Positions 1-13,217 of a DNA stretch of 64,000 nt are shown here, piece after piece. Both the position numbers and the translations under genes were made by a program. Numbering within the stretch: the stretch's first letter is position 1; each line of letters begins with the position of its first letter. Source of the DNA: Siphonodentalium dalli (lineage: Eukaryota > Mollusca > Scaphopoda > Gadilida > Siphonodentaliidae); assembly GCA_032622095.1 (NCBI GenBank), contig CP136063.1:116516723-116580722 (forward strand). The letters run 5' to 3'. The notes below the pieces were generated by a model. The model worked only from the letters and a program-made list of their open reading frames with translations, had not been told where the DNA came from and ran no database searches.

Positions 1-1394
1 CACCGCACGATAATACAAGGATTCCCGGGTGGCCACCATGACTCAGAATACGGCAGCCGATTTAGTAACGAAAAGTACTATTTTACCCCATGCACGACTT
101 CAGCCCAATTTTAGAAAATTTGGAAGGGGCTGCATGGTCGCGTGACTTTCCTATAGTTGCCCGCGGGGTGGCACCGCACGACAATACAAGGATTCCCGGG
201 TTGCCACCATGACTCAGGATACGGCAGCCGATTTAGTAACGAAAAGTGCTATTTTGACACCCCATGCACGACTTCAGCCCAATTTTAGAAAATTTGGAAG
301 GGGCTGCATGGTCGCCTGACTTTCCTATAGTTGCCCGCGGGGTGGCACCGCACGAAAATACAAGTATTCCCGGGTTGCCACCATGACTCAGGATACGGCA
401 GCCGATTTAGTAACGAAAAGTGCTATTTTGACACCCCATGCACGACTTCAGCCCAATTTTAGAAAATTTGGAAGGGGCTACATGGTCGCGTGACTTTCCT
501 ATAGTTGCCCGCGGGGTGGCACCGCACGAAAATACAAGGATTCCCGGGTTGCCACCATGACTCAGGATACGGCAGCCGATTTAGTAACGAAAAGTGCTAT
601 TTTGACACCCCATGCACGACTTCAGCCCAATTTTAGAAAATTTGGAAGGGGCTGCATGGTCGCGTGACTTTCCTATAGTTGCCCGCGGGGAGGCACCGCA
701 CGAAAATACAAGGATTCCCGGGTTGCCACCATGACTCAGGATACGGCAGCCGATTTAGTAACGAAAAGTGCTATTTTAACACCCCATGCACGACTTCAGC
801 CCAATTTTAGAAAATTTGGAAGGGGCTGCATGGTCGCGTGACTTTCCTATAGTTGCCCGCGGGGTGGCACCGCACGAAAATACAAGGATTCGCGGGTTGC
901 CACCATGACTCAGGATACGGCAGCCGATTTAGTCACGAAAAGTGCTATTTTGACACCCCATGTACGACTTCAGCCCAATTTTTGAAAATTTGGAAGGGGC
1001 TACATGGTCGCGTGACTTTCCTATAGTTGCCCGCGGGGTGGCACCGCACGAAAATACAAGGATTCCCGGGTTGCCACCATGACTCAGGATACGGCAGCCG
1101 ATTTAGTAACGAAAAGTGTTATTTTGACACCCCATGCACGACTTCAGCCCAATTTTAGAAAATTTGGAAGGGGCTGCATGGTCGCGTGACTTTCCTATAG
1201 TTGCCCGCGGGATGGCACCGCACGAAAATACAAGGATTCCCGGGTTGCCACCATGACTCAGGATACGGCAGCCGATTTAGTAACGAAAAGTGCTATTTTA
1301 ACACCCCATGCACGACTTCAGCCCAATTTTAGAAAATTTGGAAGGGGCTGCATGGTCGCGTGACATTCCTATTGTTGCCCGCGGGGTGGCACCG

Positions 1395-3600
1395 CACGAA
1401 AATACAAGTATTCCCGGGTTGCCACCATGACTCAGGATACGGCAGCCGATTTAGTAACGAAAAGTGCTATTTTGACACCCCATGCACGACTTCAGCCCAA
1501 TTTTAGAAAATTTGGAAGGGGCTACATGGTCGCGTGACTTTCCTATAGTTGCCCGCGGGGTGGCACCGCACGAAAATACAAGGATTCCCGGGTTGCCACC
1601 ATGACTCAGGATACGGCAGCCGATTTAGTAACGAAAAGTGCTATTTTGACACCCCATGCACGACTTCAGCCCAATTTTAGAAAATTTGGAAGGGGCTGTA
1701 TGGTCGCGTGACTTTCCTATAGTTGCCCGCGGGGTGGCACCGCACGAAAATACAAGGATTCGCGGGTTGCCACCATGACTCAGGATACGGCAGCCGATTT
1801 AGTAACGAAAAGTGCTATTTTGACACCCCATGCACGACTTCAGCCCAATTTTTGAAAATTTGGAAGGGGCTACATGGTCGCGTGACTTTCCTTTAGTTGC
1901 CCGCGGGGTGGCACCGCACGAAAATACAAGGATTCCCGGGTTGCCACCATGACTCAGGATACGGCAGCCGATTTAGTAACGAAAAGTGCTATTTTGACAC
2001 CCCATGCACGATTTCAGCCCAATTTTCGAAAATTTGGAAGGGGCTGCATGGTCGCGTGACTTTCCTACAGTTGCCCGCGGGGTGGCACCGCACGATAATA
2101 CAAGGATTCCCGGGTGGCCACCATGACTCAGAATACGGCAGCCGATTTAGTAACGAAAAGTACTATTTTCACACCCCATGCACGACTTCAGCCCAATTTT
2201 AGAAAATTTGGAAGGGGCTGCATGGTCGCCTGACTTTCCTATAGTTGCCCGCGGGGTGGCACCGCACGAAAATACAAGGATTCCCGGGTTGCCACCATGA
2301 CTCAGGATACGGCAGCCGATTTAGTAACGAAAAGTGCTATTTTGACACCCCATGCACGACTTCAGCCCAATTTTAGAAAATTTGGAAGGGGCTGCATGGT
2401 CGCGTGACTTTCCTATAGTTGCCCGCGGGGTGGCACCGCACGAAAATACAAGGATTCCCGGGTTGCCACCATGACTCAGGATACGGCAGCCGATTTAGTA
2501 ACGAAAAGTGCTATTTTAACACCCCATGCACGACTTCAGCCAAATTTTACAAAATTTGGAAGGGGCTGTATGGTCGCGTGACTTTCATATAGTTGCCTTG
2601 CGGGTGGCACCGCACGAAAATACAAGGATTCCCGGGTGGCCACCATGACTCAGGATACGGCAGCCGATTTAGTAACGAAAAGTGCTATTTTGACACCCCA
2701 TGCACGATTTCAGCCCAATTTTAGAAAATTTGGAAGGGGCTGCATGGTCGCGTGACATTCCTATAGTTGCCCGCTGGGTGGCACCGCACGAAAATACAAG
2801 GATTCCCGGGTTGCCACCATGACTCAGGATACGGCAGCCGATTTAGTAACGAAAAGTGCTATTTTGACATCCCATGCACGACTTCAGCCCAATTTTAGAA
2901 AATTTGGAAGGGGCTACATGGTCGCGTGACTTTCCTTTAGTTGCCCGCGGGGTGGCACCGCACGAAAATACAAGGATTCCCGGGTTGGCACCATGACTCA
3001 GGATACGGCAGCCGATTTAGTAACGAAAAGTGCTATTTTAACACCCCATGCACGACTTCAGCCCAATTTTAGAAAATTTGGAAGGGGCTGCATGGTCGCC
3101 TGACTTTCCTATAGTTGTCCGCGGGGTGGCACCGCACGAAAATACAAGGATTCGCGGGTTGCCACCATGACTCAGGATACGGCAGCCGATTTAGTAACGA
3201 AAAGTGCTATTTTGACACCCCATGCACGACTTCAGCCCAATTTTAGAAAATTTGGAAGGGGCTGCATGGTCGCGTGACTTTCCTATAGTTGCCCTCGGGG
3301 TGGCACCGCACGAAAATACAAGGATTCCCGGGTTGCCACCATGACTCAGGATACGGCAGCCGATTTAGTAACGAAAAGTGCTATTTTAACACCCCATGCA
3401 CGACTTCAGCCAAATTTTAGAAAATTTGGAAGGGGCTGTATGGTCGCGTGACTTTCAGTATAGTTGCCTGCGGGGTGGCACCGCACGAAAATACAAGGAT
3501 TCCCGGGTTGCCACCATGACTCAGGATACGGCAGCCGATTTAGTAACGAAAAGTGCTATTTTGACACCCCATGCACGATTTCAGCCCAATTTTAGAAAAT
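1395..3600 (+). repeat. Block duplicated at 15.13-17.35 kb
   Basis: The run of variants here (aagtattcccggg, gctacatgg, gctgtatgg, attcgcggg, a G-H pair, then A-B-C-D-E) reappears with an offset of 13,734 bp. Shared private changes include gggttggcaccatg at 2,985 and 16,719 and agttgtccgcgg near 3,115 and 16,849. The match breaks down near 3.6 kb, where this copy has an E/F hybrid monomer while the other continues with D. This is a duplication of more than 2 kb inside the array. Confidence 0.75.
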
Positions 3601-6600
3601 TTGGAAGGGGCTGCATGGTCGCGTGACATTCTTTTTGTTGCCCGCGGGGTGGCACCGCACGAAAATACAAGGATTCCCGGGTTGCCACCATGACTCAGGA
3701 TACGGCAGCCGATTTAGTAACGAAAAGTGCTATTTTAACACCCCATGCACGACTTCAGCCCAATTTTTGAAAATTTGGAAGGGGCTACATGGTCGCGTGA
3801 CTTTCCTTTAGTTGCCCGCGGGGTGGCACCGCACGAAAATACAAGGATTCCCGGGTTGCCACCATGACTCAGGATACGGCAGCCGATTTAGTAACGAAAA
3901 GTGCTATTTTGACACCCCATGCACGACTTCAGCCCAATTTTAGAAAATTTGGAAGGGGCTGCATGGTCGCGTGACTTTCCTATAGTTGCCTGCGGGGTGG
4001 CACCGCACGAAAATACAAGGATTCCCGGGTTGCCACCATGACTCAGGATACGGCAGCCGATTTAGTAACGAAAAGTGCTATTTTAACACCCCATGCACGA
4101 CTTCAGCCAAATTTTAGAAAATTTGGAAGGGGCTGTATGGTCGCGTGACTTTCATATAGTTGCCTGCGGGGTGGCACCGCACGAAAATACAAGGATTCCC
4201 GGGTTGCCACCATGACTCAGGATACGGCAGCCGATTTAGTAACGAAAAGTGCTATTTTGACACCCCATGCACGATTTCAGCCCAATTTTAGAAAATTTGG
4301 AAGGGGCTGCATGGTCGCGTGACATTCCTATAGTTGCCCGCTGGGTGGCACCGCACGAAAATACAAGGATTCCCGGGTTGCCACCATGACTCAGGATACG
4401 GCAGCCGATTTAGTAACGAAAAGTGCTATTTTGACATCCCATGCACGACTTCAGCCCAATTTTAGAAAATTTGGAAGGGGCTGCATGGTCGCGTGACTTT
4501 CCTATAGTTGCCCGCGGGGTGGCACCGCACGAAAATACAAGGATTCCCGGGTTGCCACCATGACTCAGGATACGGCAGCCGATTTAGTAACGAAAAGTGC
4601 TATTTTGACACCCCATGCACGACTTCAGCCCAATTTTCGAAAATTTGGAAGGGGCTGCATGGTCGCGTGACTTTCCTATAGTTGCCCGCGGGGAGGCACC
4701 GCACGAAAATACAAGGATTCCCGGGTTGCCACCATGACTCAGGATACGGCAGCCGATTTAGTAACGAAAAGTGCTATTTTAACACCCCATGCACGACTTC
4801 AGCCCAATTTTAGAAAATTTGGAAGGGGCTGCATGGTCGCGTGACTTTCCTATAGTTGCCCGCGGGGTGGCACCGCACGAAAATACAAGGATTCGCGGGT
4901 TGCCACCATGACTCAGGATACGGCAGCCGATTTAGTCACGAAAAGTGCTATTTTGACACCCCATGTACGACTTCAGCCCAATTTTTGAAAATTTGGAAGG
5001 GGCTACATGGTCGCGTGACTTTCCTATAGTTGCCCGCGGGGTGGCACCGCACGAAAATACAAGGATTCCCGGGTTGCCACCATGACTCAGGATACGGCAG
5101 CCGATTTAGTAACGAAAAGTGTTATTTTGACACCCCATGCACGACTTCAGCCCAATTTTAGAAAATTTGGAAGGGGCTGCATGGTCGCGTGACTTTCCTA
5201 TAGTTGCCCGCGGGATGGCACCGCACGAAAATACAAGGATTCCCGGGTTGCCACCATGACTCAGGATACGGCAGCCGATTTAGTAACGAAAAGTGCTATT
5301 TTAACACCCCATGCACGACTTCAGCCCAATTTTAGAAAATTTGGAAGGGGCTGCATGGTCGCCTGACTTTCCTATAGTTGCCCGCGGGGTGGCACCGCAC
5401 GAAAATACAAGGATTCGCGGGTTGCCACCATGACTCAGGATACGGCAGCCGATTTAGTAACGAAAAGTGCTATTTTGACACCCCATGCACGACTTCAGCC
5501 CAATTTTTGAAAATTTGGAAGGGGCTACATGGTCGCGTGACTTTCCTATAGTTGCCCGCGGGGTGGCACCGCACGAAAATACAAGGATTCGCGGGTTGCC
5601 ACCATGACTCAGGATACGGCAGCCGATTTAGTAACGAAAAGTGCTATTTTGACACCCCATGCACGACTTCAGCCCAATTTTAGAAAAGTTGGAAGGGGCT
5701 GCATGGTCGCGTGACTTTCCTATAGTTGCCCGCGGGGTGGCACCGCACGAAAATACAAGGATTCGCGGGTTGCCACCATGACTCAGGATACGGCAGCCGA
5801 TTTAGTAACGAAAAGTGCTATTTTGACACCCCATGCACGACTTCAGCCCAATTTTAGAAAATTTGGAAGGAGCTGCATGGTCACGTGACTTTCCTATAGT
5901 TGCCCGCGGGGTGGCACCGCACGAAAATACAAGGATTCCCGGGTGGCCACCATGAATCAGGATACTGCAGCCGATTTAGTAACGAAAAGTGCTATTTTGA
6001 CACCCCATGCACGACTTCAGCCCAATTTTTAGAAAATTTGGAAGGGGCTGCATGGTCGCGTTACTTTCCTATAGTTGCCCGCTGGGTGGCACCGCACGAA
6101 AATACAAGGATTCCCGGGTTGCCACCATGACTCAGGATACGGCAGCCGATTTAGTAACGAAAAGTGCTATTTTAACACCCCATGCACGACTTCAGCCAAA
6201 TTTTACAAAATTTGGAAGGGGCTGTATGGTCGCGTGACTTTCATATAGTTGCCTGCGGGGTGGCACCGCACGAAAATACAAGGATTCCCGGGTTGCCACC
6301 ATGACTCAGGATACGGCAGCCGATTTAGTAACGAAAAGTGCTATTTTGACACCCCATGCACGATTTCAGCCCAATTTTAGAAAATTTGGAAGGGGCTGCA
6401 TGGTCGCGTGACATTCCTATAGTTGCCCGCTGGGTGGCACCGCACGAAAATACAAGGATTCCCGGGTTGCCACCATGACTCAGGATACGGCAGCCGATTT
6501 AGTAACGAAAAGTGCTATTTTGACACCCCATGCACGACTTCAGCCCAATTTTCGAAAATTTGGAAGGGGCTGCATGGTCGCGTGACTTTCCTACAGTTGC

Positions 6601-9600
6601 CCGCGGGGTGGCACCGCACGATAATACAAGGATTCCCGGGTGGCCACCATGACTCAGAATACGGCAGCCGATTTAGTAACGAAAAGTACTATTTTCACAC
6701 CCCATGCACGACTTCAGCCCAATTTTAGAAAATTTGGAAGGGGCTGCATGGTCGCGTGACTTTCCTATAGTTGCCCGCGGGGTGGCACCGCACGAAAATA
6801 CAAGGATTCCCGGGTTGCCACCATGACTCAGGATACGGCAGCCGATTTAGTAACGAAAAGTGCTATTTTGACATCCCATGCACGACTTCAGCCCAATTTT
6901 AGAAAATTTGGAAGGGGCTGCATGGTCGCGTGACTTTCCTATAGTTGCCCGCGGGGTGGCACCGCACGAAAATACAAGGATTCGCGGGTTGCCACCATGA
7001 CTCAGGATACGGCAGCCGATTTAGTAACGAAAAGTGCTATTTTGACACCCCATGCACGACTTCAGCCCAATTTTTGAAAATTTGGAAGGGGCTACATGGT
7101 CGCGTGACTTCCCTTTAGTTGCCCGCGGGGTGGCACCGCACGAAAATACAAGGATTCCCGGGTTGCCACCATGACTCAGGATAAGGCAGCCGATTTAGTA
7201 ACGAAAAGTGCTATTTTAACACCCCATGCACGACTTCAGCCAAATTTTAGAAAATTTGGAAGGGGCTGTATGGTCGCGTGACTTTCATATAGTTGCCTGC
7301 GGGGTGGCACCGCACGAAAATACAAGGATTCCCGGGTTGCCACCATGACTCAGGATACGGCAGCCGATTTAGTAACGAAAAGTGCTATTTTGACACCCCA
7401 TGCACGATTTCAGCCCAATTTTAGAAAATTTGGAAGGGGCTGCATGGTCGCGTGACATTCCTATAGTTGCCCGCTGGGTGGCACCGCACGAAAATACAAG
7501 GATTCCCGGGTTGCCACCATGACTCAGGATACGGCAGCCGATTTAGTAACGAAAAGTGCTATTTTGACATCCCATGCACGACTTCAGCCCAATTTTAGAA
7601 AATTTGGAAGGGGCTACATGGTCGCGTGACTTTCCTTTAGTTGCCCGCGGGGTGGCACCGCTCGAAAATACAAGGATTCCCGGGTTGCCACCATGACTCA
7701 GGATACGGCAGCCGATTTAGTAACGAAAAGTGCTATTTTAACACCCCATGCACGACTTCAGCCCAATTTTAGAAAATTTGGAAGGGGCTGCATGGTCGCC
7801 TGACTTTCCTATAGTTGCCCGCGGGGTGGCACCGCACGAAAATACAAGGATTCGCGGGTTGCCACCATGACTCAGGATACGGCAGCCGATTTAGTAACGA
7901 AAAGTGCTATTTTGACACCCCATGCACGACTTCAGCCCAATTTTAGAAAATTTGGAAGGGGCTGCATGGTCGCGTGACTTTCCTATAGTTGCCTGCGGGG
8001 TGGCACCGCACGAAAATACAAGGATTCCCGGGTTGCCACCATGACTCAGGATACGGCAGCCGATTTAGTAACGAAAAGTGCTATTTTGACACCCCATGCA
8101 CGATTTCAGCCCAATTTTAGAAAATTTGGAAGGGGCTGCATTGTCGCGTGACATTCCTATAGTTGCCCGCTGGGTGGCACCGCACGAAAATACAAGGATT
8201 CCCGGGTTGCCGCCATGACTCAGGATACGGCAGCCGATTTAGTAACGAAAAGTGCTATTTTGACATCCCATGCACGACTTCAGCCCAATTTTAAAAAATT
8301 TGGAAGGGGCTACATGGTCGCGTGACTTTCCTACAGTTGCCCGCGGGGTGGCACCGCACGATAATACAAGGATTCTCGGGTGGCCACCATGACTCAGAAT
8401 ACGGCAGCCGATTTAGTAACGAAAAGTACTATTTTCACACCCCATGCACGACTTCAGCCCAATTTTAGAAAATTTGGAAAGGGCTGCATGGTCGCCTGAC
8501 TTTCCTATAGTTGCCCGCGGGGTGGCACCGCACGAAAATACAAGGATTCCCGGGTTGCCACCATGACTCAGGATACGGCAGCCGATTTAGTAACGAAAAG
8601 TGCTATTTTGACACCCCATGCACGACTTCAGCCCAATTTTAGAAAATTTGGAAGGGGCTGCATGGTCGCGTGACTTTCCTATAGTTGCCCGCGGGGTGGC
8701 ACCGCACGAAAATACAAGGATTCCCGGGTTGCCACCATGACTCAGGATACGGCAGCCGATTTAGTAACGAAAAGTGCTATTTTAACACCCCATGCACGAC
8801 TTCAGCCAAATTTTAGAAAATTTGGAAGGGGCTGTATGGTCGCGTGACTTTCATATAGTTGCCTGCGGGGTGGCACCGCACGAAAATACAAGGATTCGCG
8901 GGTTGCCACCATGACTCAGGATACGGCAGCCGATTTAGTAACGAAAAGTGCTATTTTGACACCCCATGCACGACTTCAGCCCAATTTTTGAAAATTTGGA
9001 AGGGGCTACATGGTCGCGTGACTTTCCTATAGTTGCCCGCGGGGTGGCACCGCACGAAAATACAAGGATTCCCGGGTTGCCACCATGACTCAGGATACGG
9101 CAGCCGATTTAGTAACGAAAAGTGCTATTTTGACACCCCATGCACGACTTCAGCCCAATTTTAGAAAAGTTGGAAGGGGCTGCATGGTCGCGTGACTTTC
9201 CTATAGTTGCCCGCGGGGTGGCACCGCACGAAAATACAAGGATTCGCGGGTTGCCACCATGACTCAGGATACGGCAGCCGATTTAGTAACGAAAAGTGCT
9301 ATTTTGACACCCCATGCACGACTTCAGCCCAATTTTAGAAAATTTGGAAGGAGCTGCATGGTCACGTGACTTTCCTATAGTTGCCCGCGGGGTGGCACCG
9401 CACGAAAATACAAGGATTCCCGGGTGGCCACCATGAATCAGGATACTGCAGCCGATTTAGTAACGAAAAGTGCTATTTTGACACCCCATGCACGACTTCA
9501 GCCCAATTTTTAGAAAATTTGGAAGGGGCTGCATGGTCGCGTTACTTTCCTATAGTTGCCCGCTGGGTGGCACCGCACGAAAATACAAGGATTCCCGGGT

Positions 9601-12181
9601 TGCCACCATGACTCAGGATACGGCAGCCGATTTAGTAACGAAAAGTGCTATTTTAACACCCCATGCACGACTTCAGCCCAATTTTAGAAAATTTGGAAAG
9701 GGCTGCATGGTCGCGTGACTTTCATATAGTTGCCTGCGGGGTGGCACCGCACGAAAATACAAGGATTCCCGGGTTGCCACCATGACTCAGGATACGGCAG
9801 CCGATTTAGTAACGAAAAGTGCTATTTTGACACCCCATGCACGATTTCAGCCCAATTTTAGAAAATTTGGAAGGGGCTGCATGGTCGCGTGACATTCCTA
9901 TAGTTGCCCGCTGGGTGGCACCGCACGAAAATACAAGGATTCCCGGGTTGCCACCATGACTCAGGATACGGCAGCCGATTTAGTAACGAAAAGTGCTATT
10001 TTGACACCCCATGCACGACTTCAGCCCAATTTTCGAAAATTTGGAAGGGGCTGCATGGTCGCGTGACTTTCCTACAGTTGCCCGCGGGGTGGCACCGCAC
10101 GAAAATACAAGGATTCCCGGGTTGCCACCATGACTCAGGATACGGCAGCCGATTTAGTAACGAAAAGTGCTATTTTGACACCCCATGCACGATTTCAGCC
10201 CAATTTTAGAAAATTTGGAAGGGGCTGCATGGTCGCGTGACATTCCTATAGTTGCCCGCTGGGTGGCACCGCACGAAAATACAAGGATTCCCGGGTTGCC
10301 ACCATGACTCAGGATACGGCAGCCGATTTAGTAACGAAAAGTGCTATTTTGACATCCCATGCACGACTTCAGCCCAATTTTAGAAAATTTGGAAGGGGCT
10401 GCATGGTCGCGTGACTTTCCTATAGTTGCCCGCGGGGTGGCACCGCACGAAAATACAAGGATTCCCGGGTTGCCACCATGACTCAGGATACGGCAGCCGA
10501 TTTAGTAACGAAAAGTGCTATTTTGACACCCCATGCACGACTTCAGCCCAATTTTAGAAAATTTGGAAGGGGCTGCATGGTCGCGTGACTTTCCTATAGT
10601 TGCCCGCGGGGAGGCACCGCACGAAAATACAAGGATTCCCGGGTTGCCACCATGACTCAGGATACGGCAGCCGATTTAGTAACGAAAAGTGCTATTTTAA
10701 CACCCCATGCACGACTTCAGCCCAATTTTAGAAAATTTGGAAGGGGCTGCATGGTCGCGTGACTTTCCTATAGTTGCCCGCGGGGTGGCACCGCACGAAA
10801 ATACAAGGATTCGCGGGTTGCCACCATGACTCAGGATACGGCAGCCGATTTAGTCACGAAAAGTGCTATTTTGACACCCCATGTACGACTTCAGCCCAAT
10901 TTTTGAAAATTTGGAAGGGGCTACATGGTCGCGTTACTTTCCTATAGTTGCCCACGGGGTGGCACCGCACGAAAATACAAGGATTCCCGGGTTGCCACCA
11001 TGACTCAGGATACGGCAGCCGATTTAGTAACGAAAAGTGTTATTTTGACACCCCATGCACGACTTCAGCCCAATTTTAGAAAATTTGGAAGGGGCTGCAT
11101 GGTCGCGTGACTTTCCTATAGTTGCCCGCGGGATGGCACCGCACGAAAATACAAGGATTCCCGGGTTGCCACCATGACTCAGGATACGGCAGCCGATTTA
11201 GTAACGAAAAGTGCTATTTTAACACCCCATGCACGACTTCAGCCCAATTTTAGAAAATTTGGAAGGGGCTGCATGGTCGCCTGACTTTCATATAGTTGCC
11301 CGCGGGGTGGCACCGCACGAAAATACAAGGATTCGCGGGTTGTCACCATGACTCAGGATACGGCAGCCGATTTAGTAACGAAAAGTGCTATTTTGACACC
11401 CCATGCACGACTTCAGCCCAATTTTTGAAAATTTGGAAGGGGCTACATGGTCGCGTGACTTTCCTATAGTTGCCCGCGGGGTGGCACCGCACGAAAATAC
11501 AAGGATTCCCGGGTTGCCACCATGACTCAGGAAACGGCAGCCGATTTAGTAACGAAAAGTGCTATTTTGACACCCCATGCACGACTTCAGCCCAATTTTT
11601 GAAAAGTTGGAAGGGGCTGCATGGTCGCGTGACTTTCCTATAGTTGCCCGCGGGGTGGCACCGCACGAAAATACAAGGATTCGCGGGTTGCCACCATGAC
11701 TCAGGATACGGCTGCCGATTTAGTAACGAAAAGTGCTATTTTGACACCCCATGCACGACTTCAGCCCAATTTTAGAAAATTTGGAAGGAGCTGCATGGTC
11801 ACGTGACTTTCCTATAGTTGCCCGCGGGGTGGCACCGCACGAAAATACAAGGATTCCCGGGTGGCCACCATGAATCAGGATACTGCAGCCGATTTAGTAA
11901 CGAAAAGTGCTATTTTGACACCCCATGCACGACTTCAGCCCAATTTTTAGAAAATTTGGAAGGGGCTGCATGGTCGCGTTACTTTCCTATAGTTGCCCGC
12001 TGGGTGGCACCGCACGAAAATACAAGGATTCCCGGGTTGCCACCATGACTCAGGATACGGCAGCCGATTTAGTAACGAAAAGTGCTATTTTAACACCCCA
12101 TGCACGACTTCAGCCAAATTTTACAAAATTTGGAAGGGGCTGCATGGTCGCGTGACTTTCCTATAGTTGCCCGCGGGGTGG

Positions 12182-13217
12182 CACCGCACGACAATACAAG
12201 GATTCCCGGGTTGCCACCATGACTCAGGATACGGCAGCCGATTTAGTAACGAAAAGTGCTATTTTGACACCCCATGCACGACTTCAGCCCAATTTTCGAA
12301 ATTTGGAAGGGGCTGCATGGTCGCGTGACTTTCCTACAGTTGCCCGCGGGGTGGCACCGCACGATAATACAAGGATTCCCGGGTGGCCACCATGACTCAG
12401 AATACGGCAGCCGATTTAGTAACGAAAAGTACTATTTTACCCCATGCACGACTTCAGCCCAATTTTAGAAAATTTGGAAGGGGCTGCATGGTCGCGTGAC
12501 TTTCCTATAGTTGCCCGCGGGGTGGCACCGCACGACAATACAAGGATTCCCGGGTTGCCACCATGACTCAGGATACGGCAGCCGATTTAGTAACGAAAAG
12601 TGCTATTTTGACACCCCATGCACGACTTCAGCCCAATTTTCGAAATTTGGAAGGGGCTGCATGGTCGCGTGACTTTCCTACAGTTGCCCGCGGGGTGGCA
12701 CCGCACGATAATACAAGGATTCCCGGGTGGCCACCATGACTCAGAATACGGCAGCCGATTTAGTAACGAAAAGTACTATTTTACCCCATGCACGACTTCA
12801 GCCCAATTTTAGAAAATTTGGAAGGGGCTGCATGGTCGCGTGACTTTCCTATAGTTGCCCGCGGGGTGGCACCGCACGACAATACAAGGATTCCCGGGTT
12901 GCCACCATGACTCAGGATACGGAAGCCGATTTAGTAACGAAAAGTGCTATTTTGACACCCCATGCACGACTTCAGCCCAATTTTCGAAAATTTGGAAGGG
13001 GCTGCATGGTCGCGTGACTTTCCTACAGTTGCCCGCGGGGTGGCACCGCACGATAATACAAGGATTCCCGGGTGGCCACCATGACTCAGAATACGGCAGC
13101 CGATTTAGTAACGAAAAGTACTATTTTCACACCCCATGCACGACTTCAGCCCAATTTTAGAAAATTTGGAAGGGGCTGCATGGTCGCGTGACTTTCATAT
13201 AGTTGCCCGCGGGGTGG
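12182..13217 (+). repeat. Triplicated G-H dimer with shortened monomers
   Basis: Three G-H type dimers lie in tandem at 12182-12525, 12526-12869 and 12870-13217. The first two dimers are 344 bp each, made of a 173-bp G' (one A lost in the ttttcgaaa run) and a 171-bp H' (three bases lost, tattttacccc instead of tattttcacacccc). The third dimer is full length at 348 bp. The shortened pair also occurs about 1.04 and 2.08 kb further on, near 13.57 and 14.61 kb, and a shortened H' opens the window at base 1. This records a recent local expansion of a two-monomer unit. Confidence 0.85.

Noticed and set aside
1897-2202. 101-codon frame spanning a G and an H monomer, repeated many times (for example 6423, 15631, 41217, 46784)
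   Set aside because: It arises because class-G monomers lost both TAG codons of this frame. The frame opens from a TTG and not an ATG, and it is part of the satellite; no promoter or constraint is seen.
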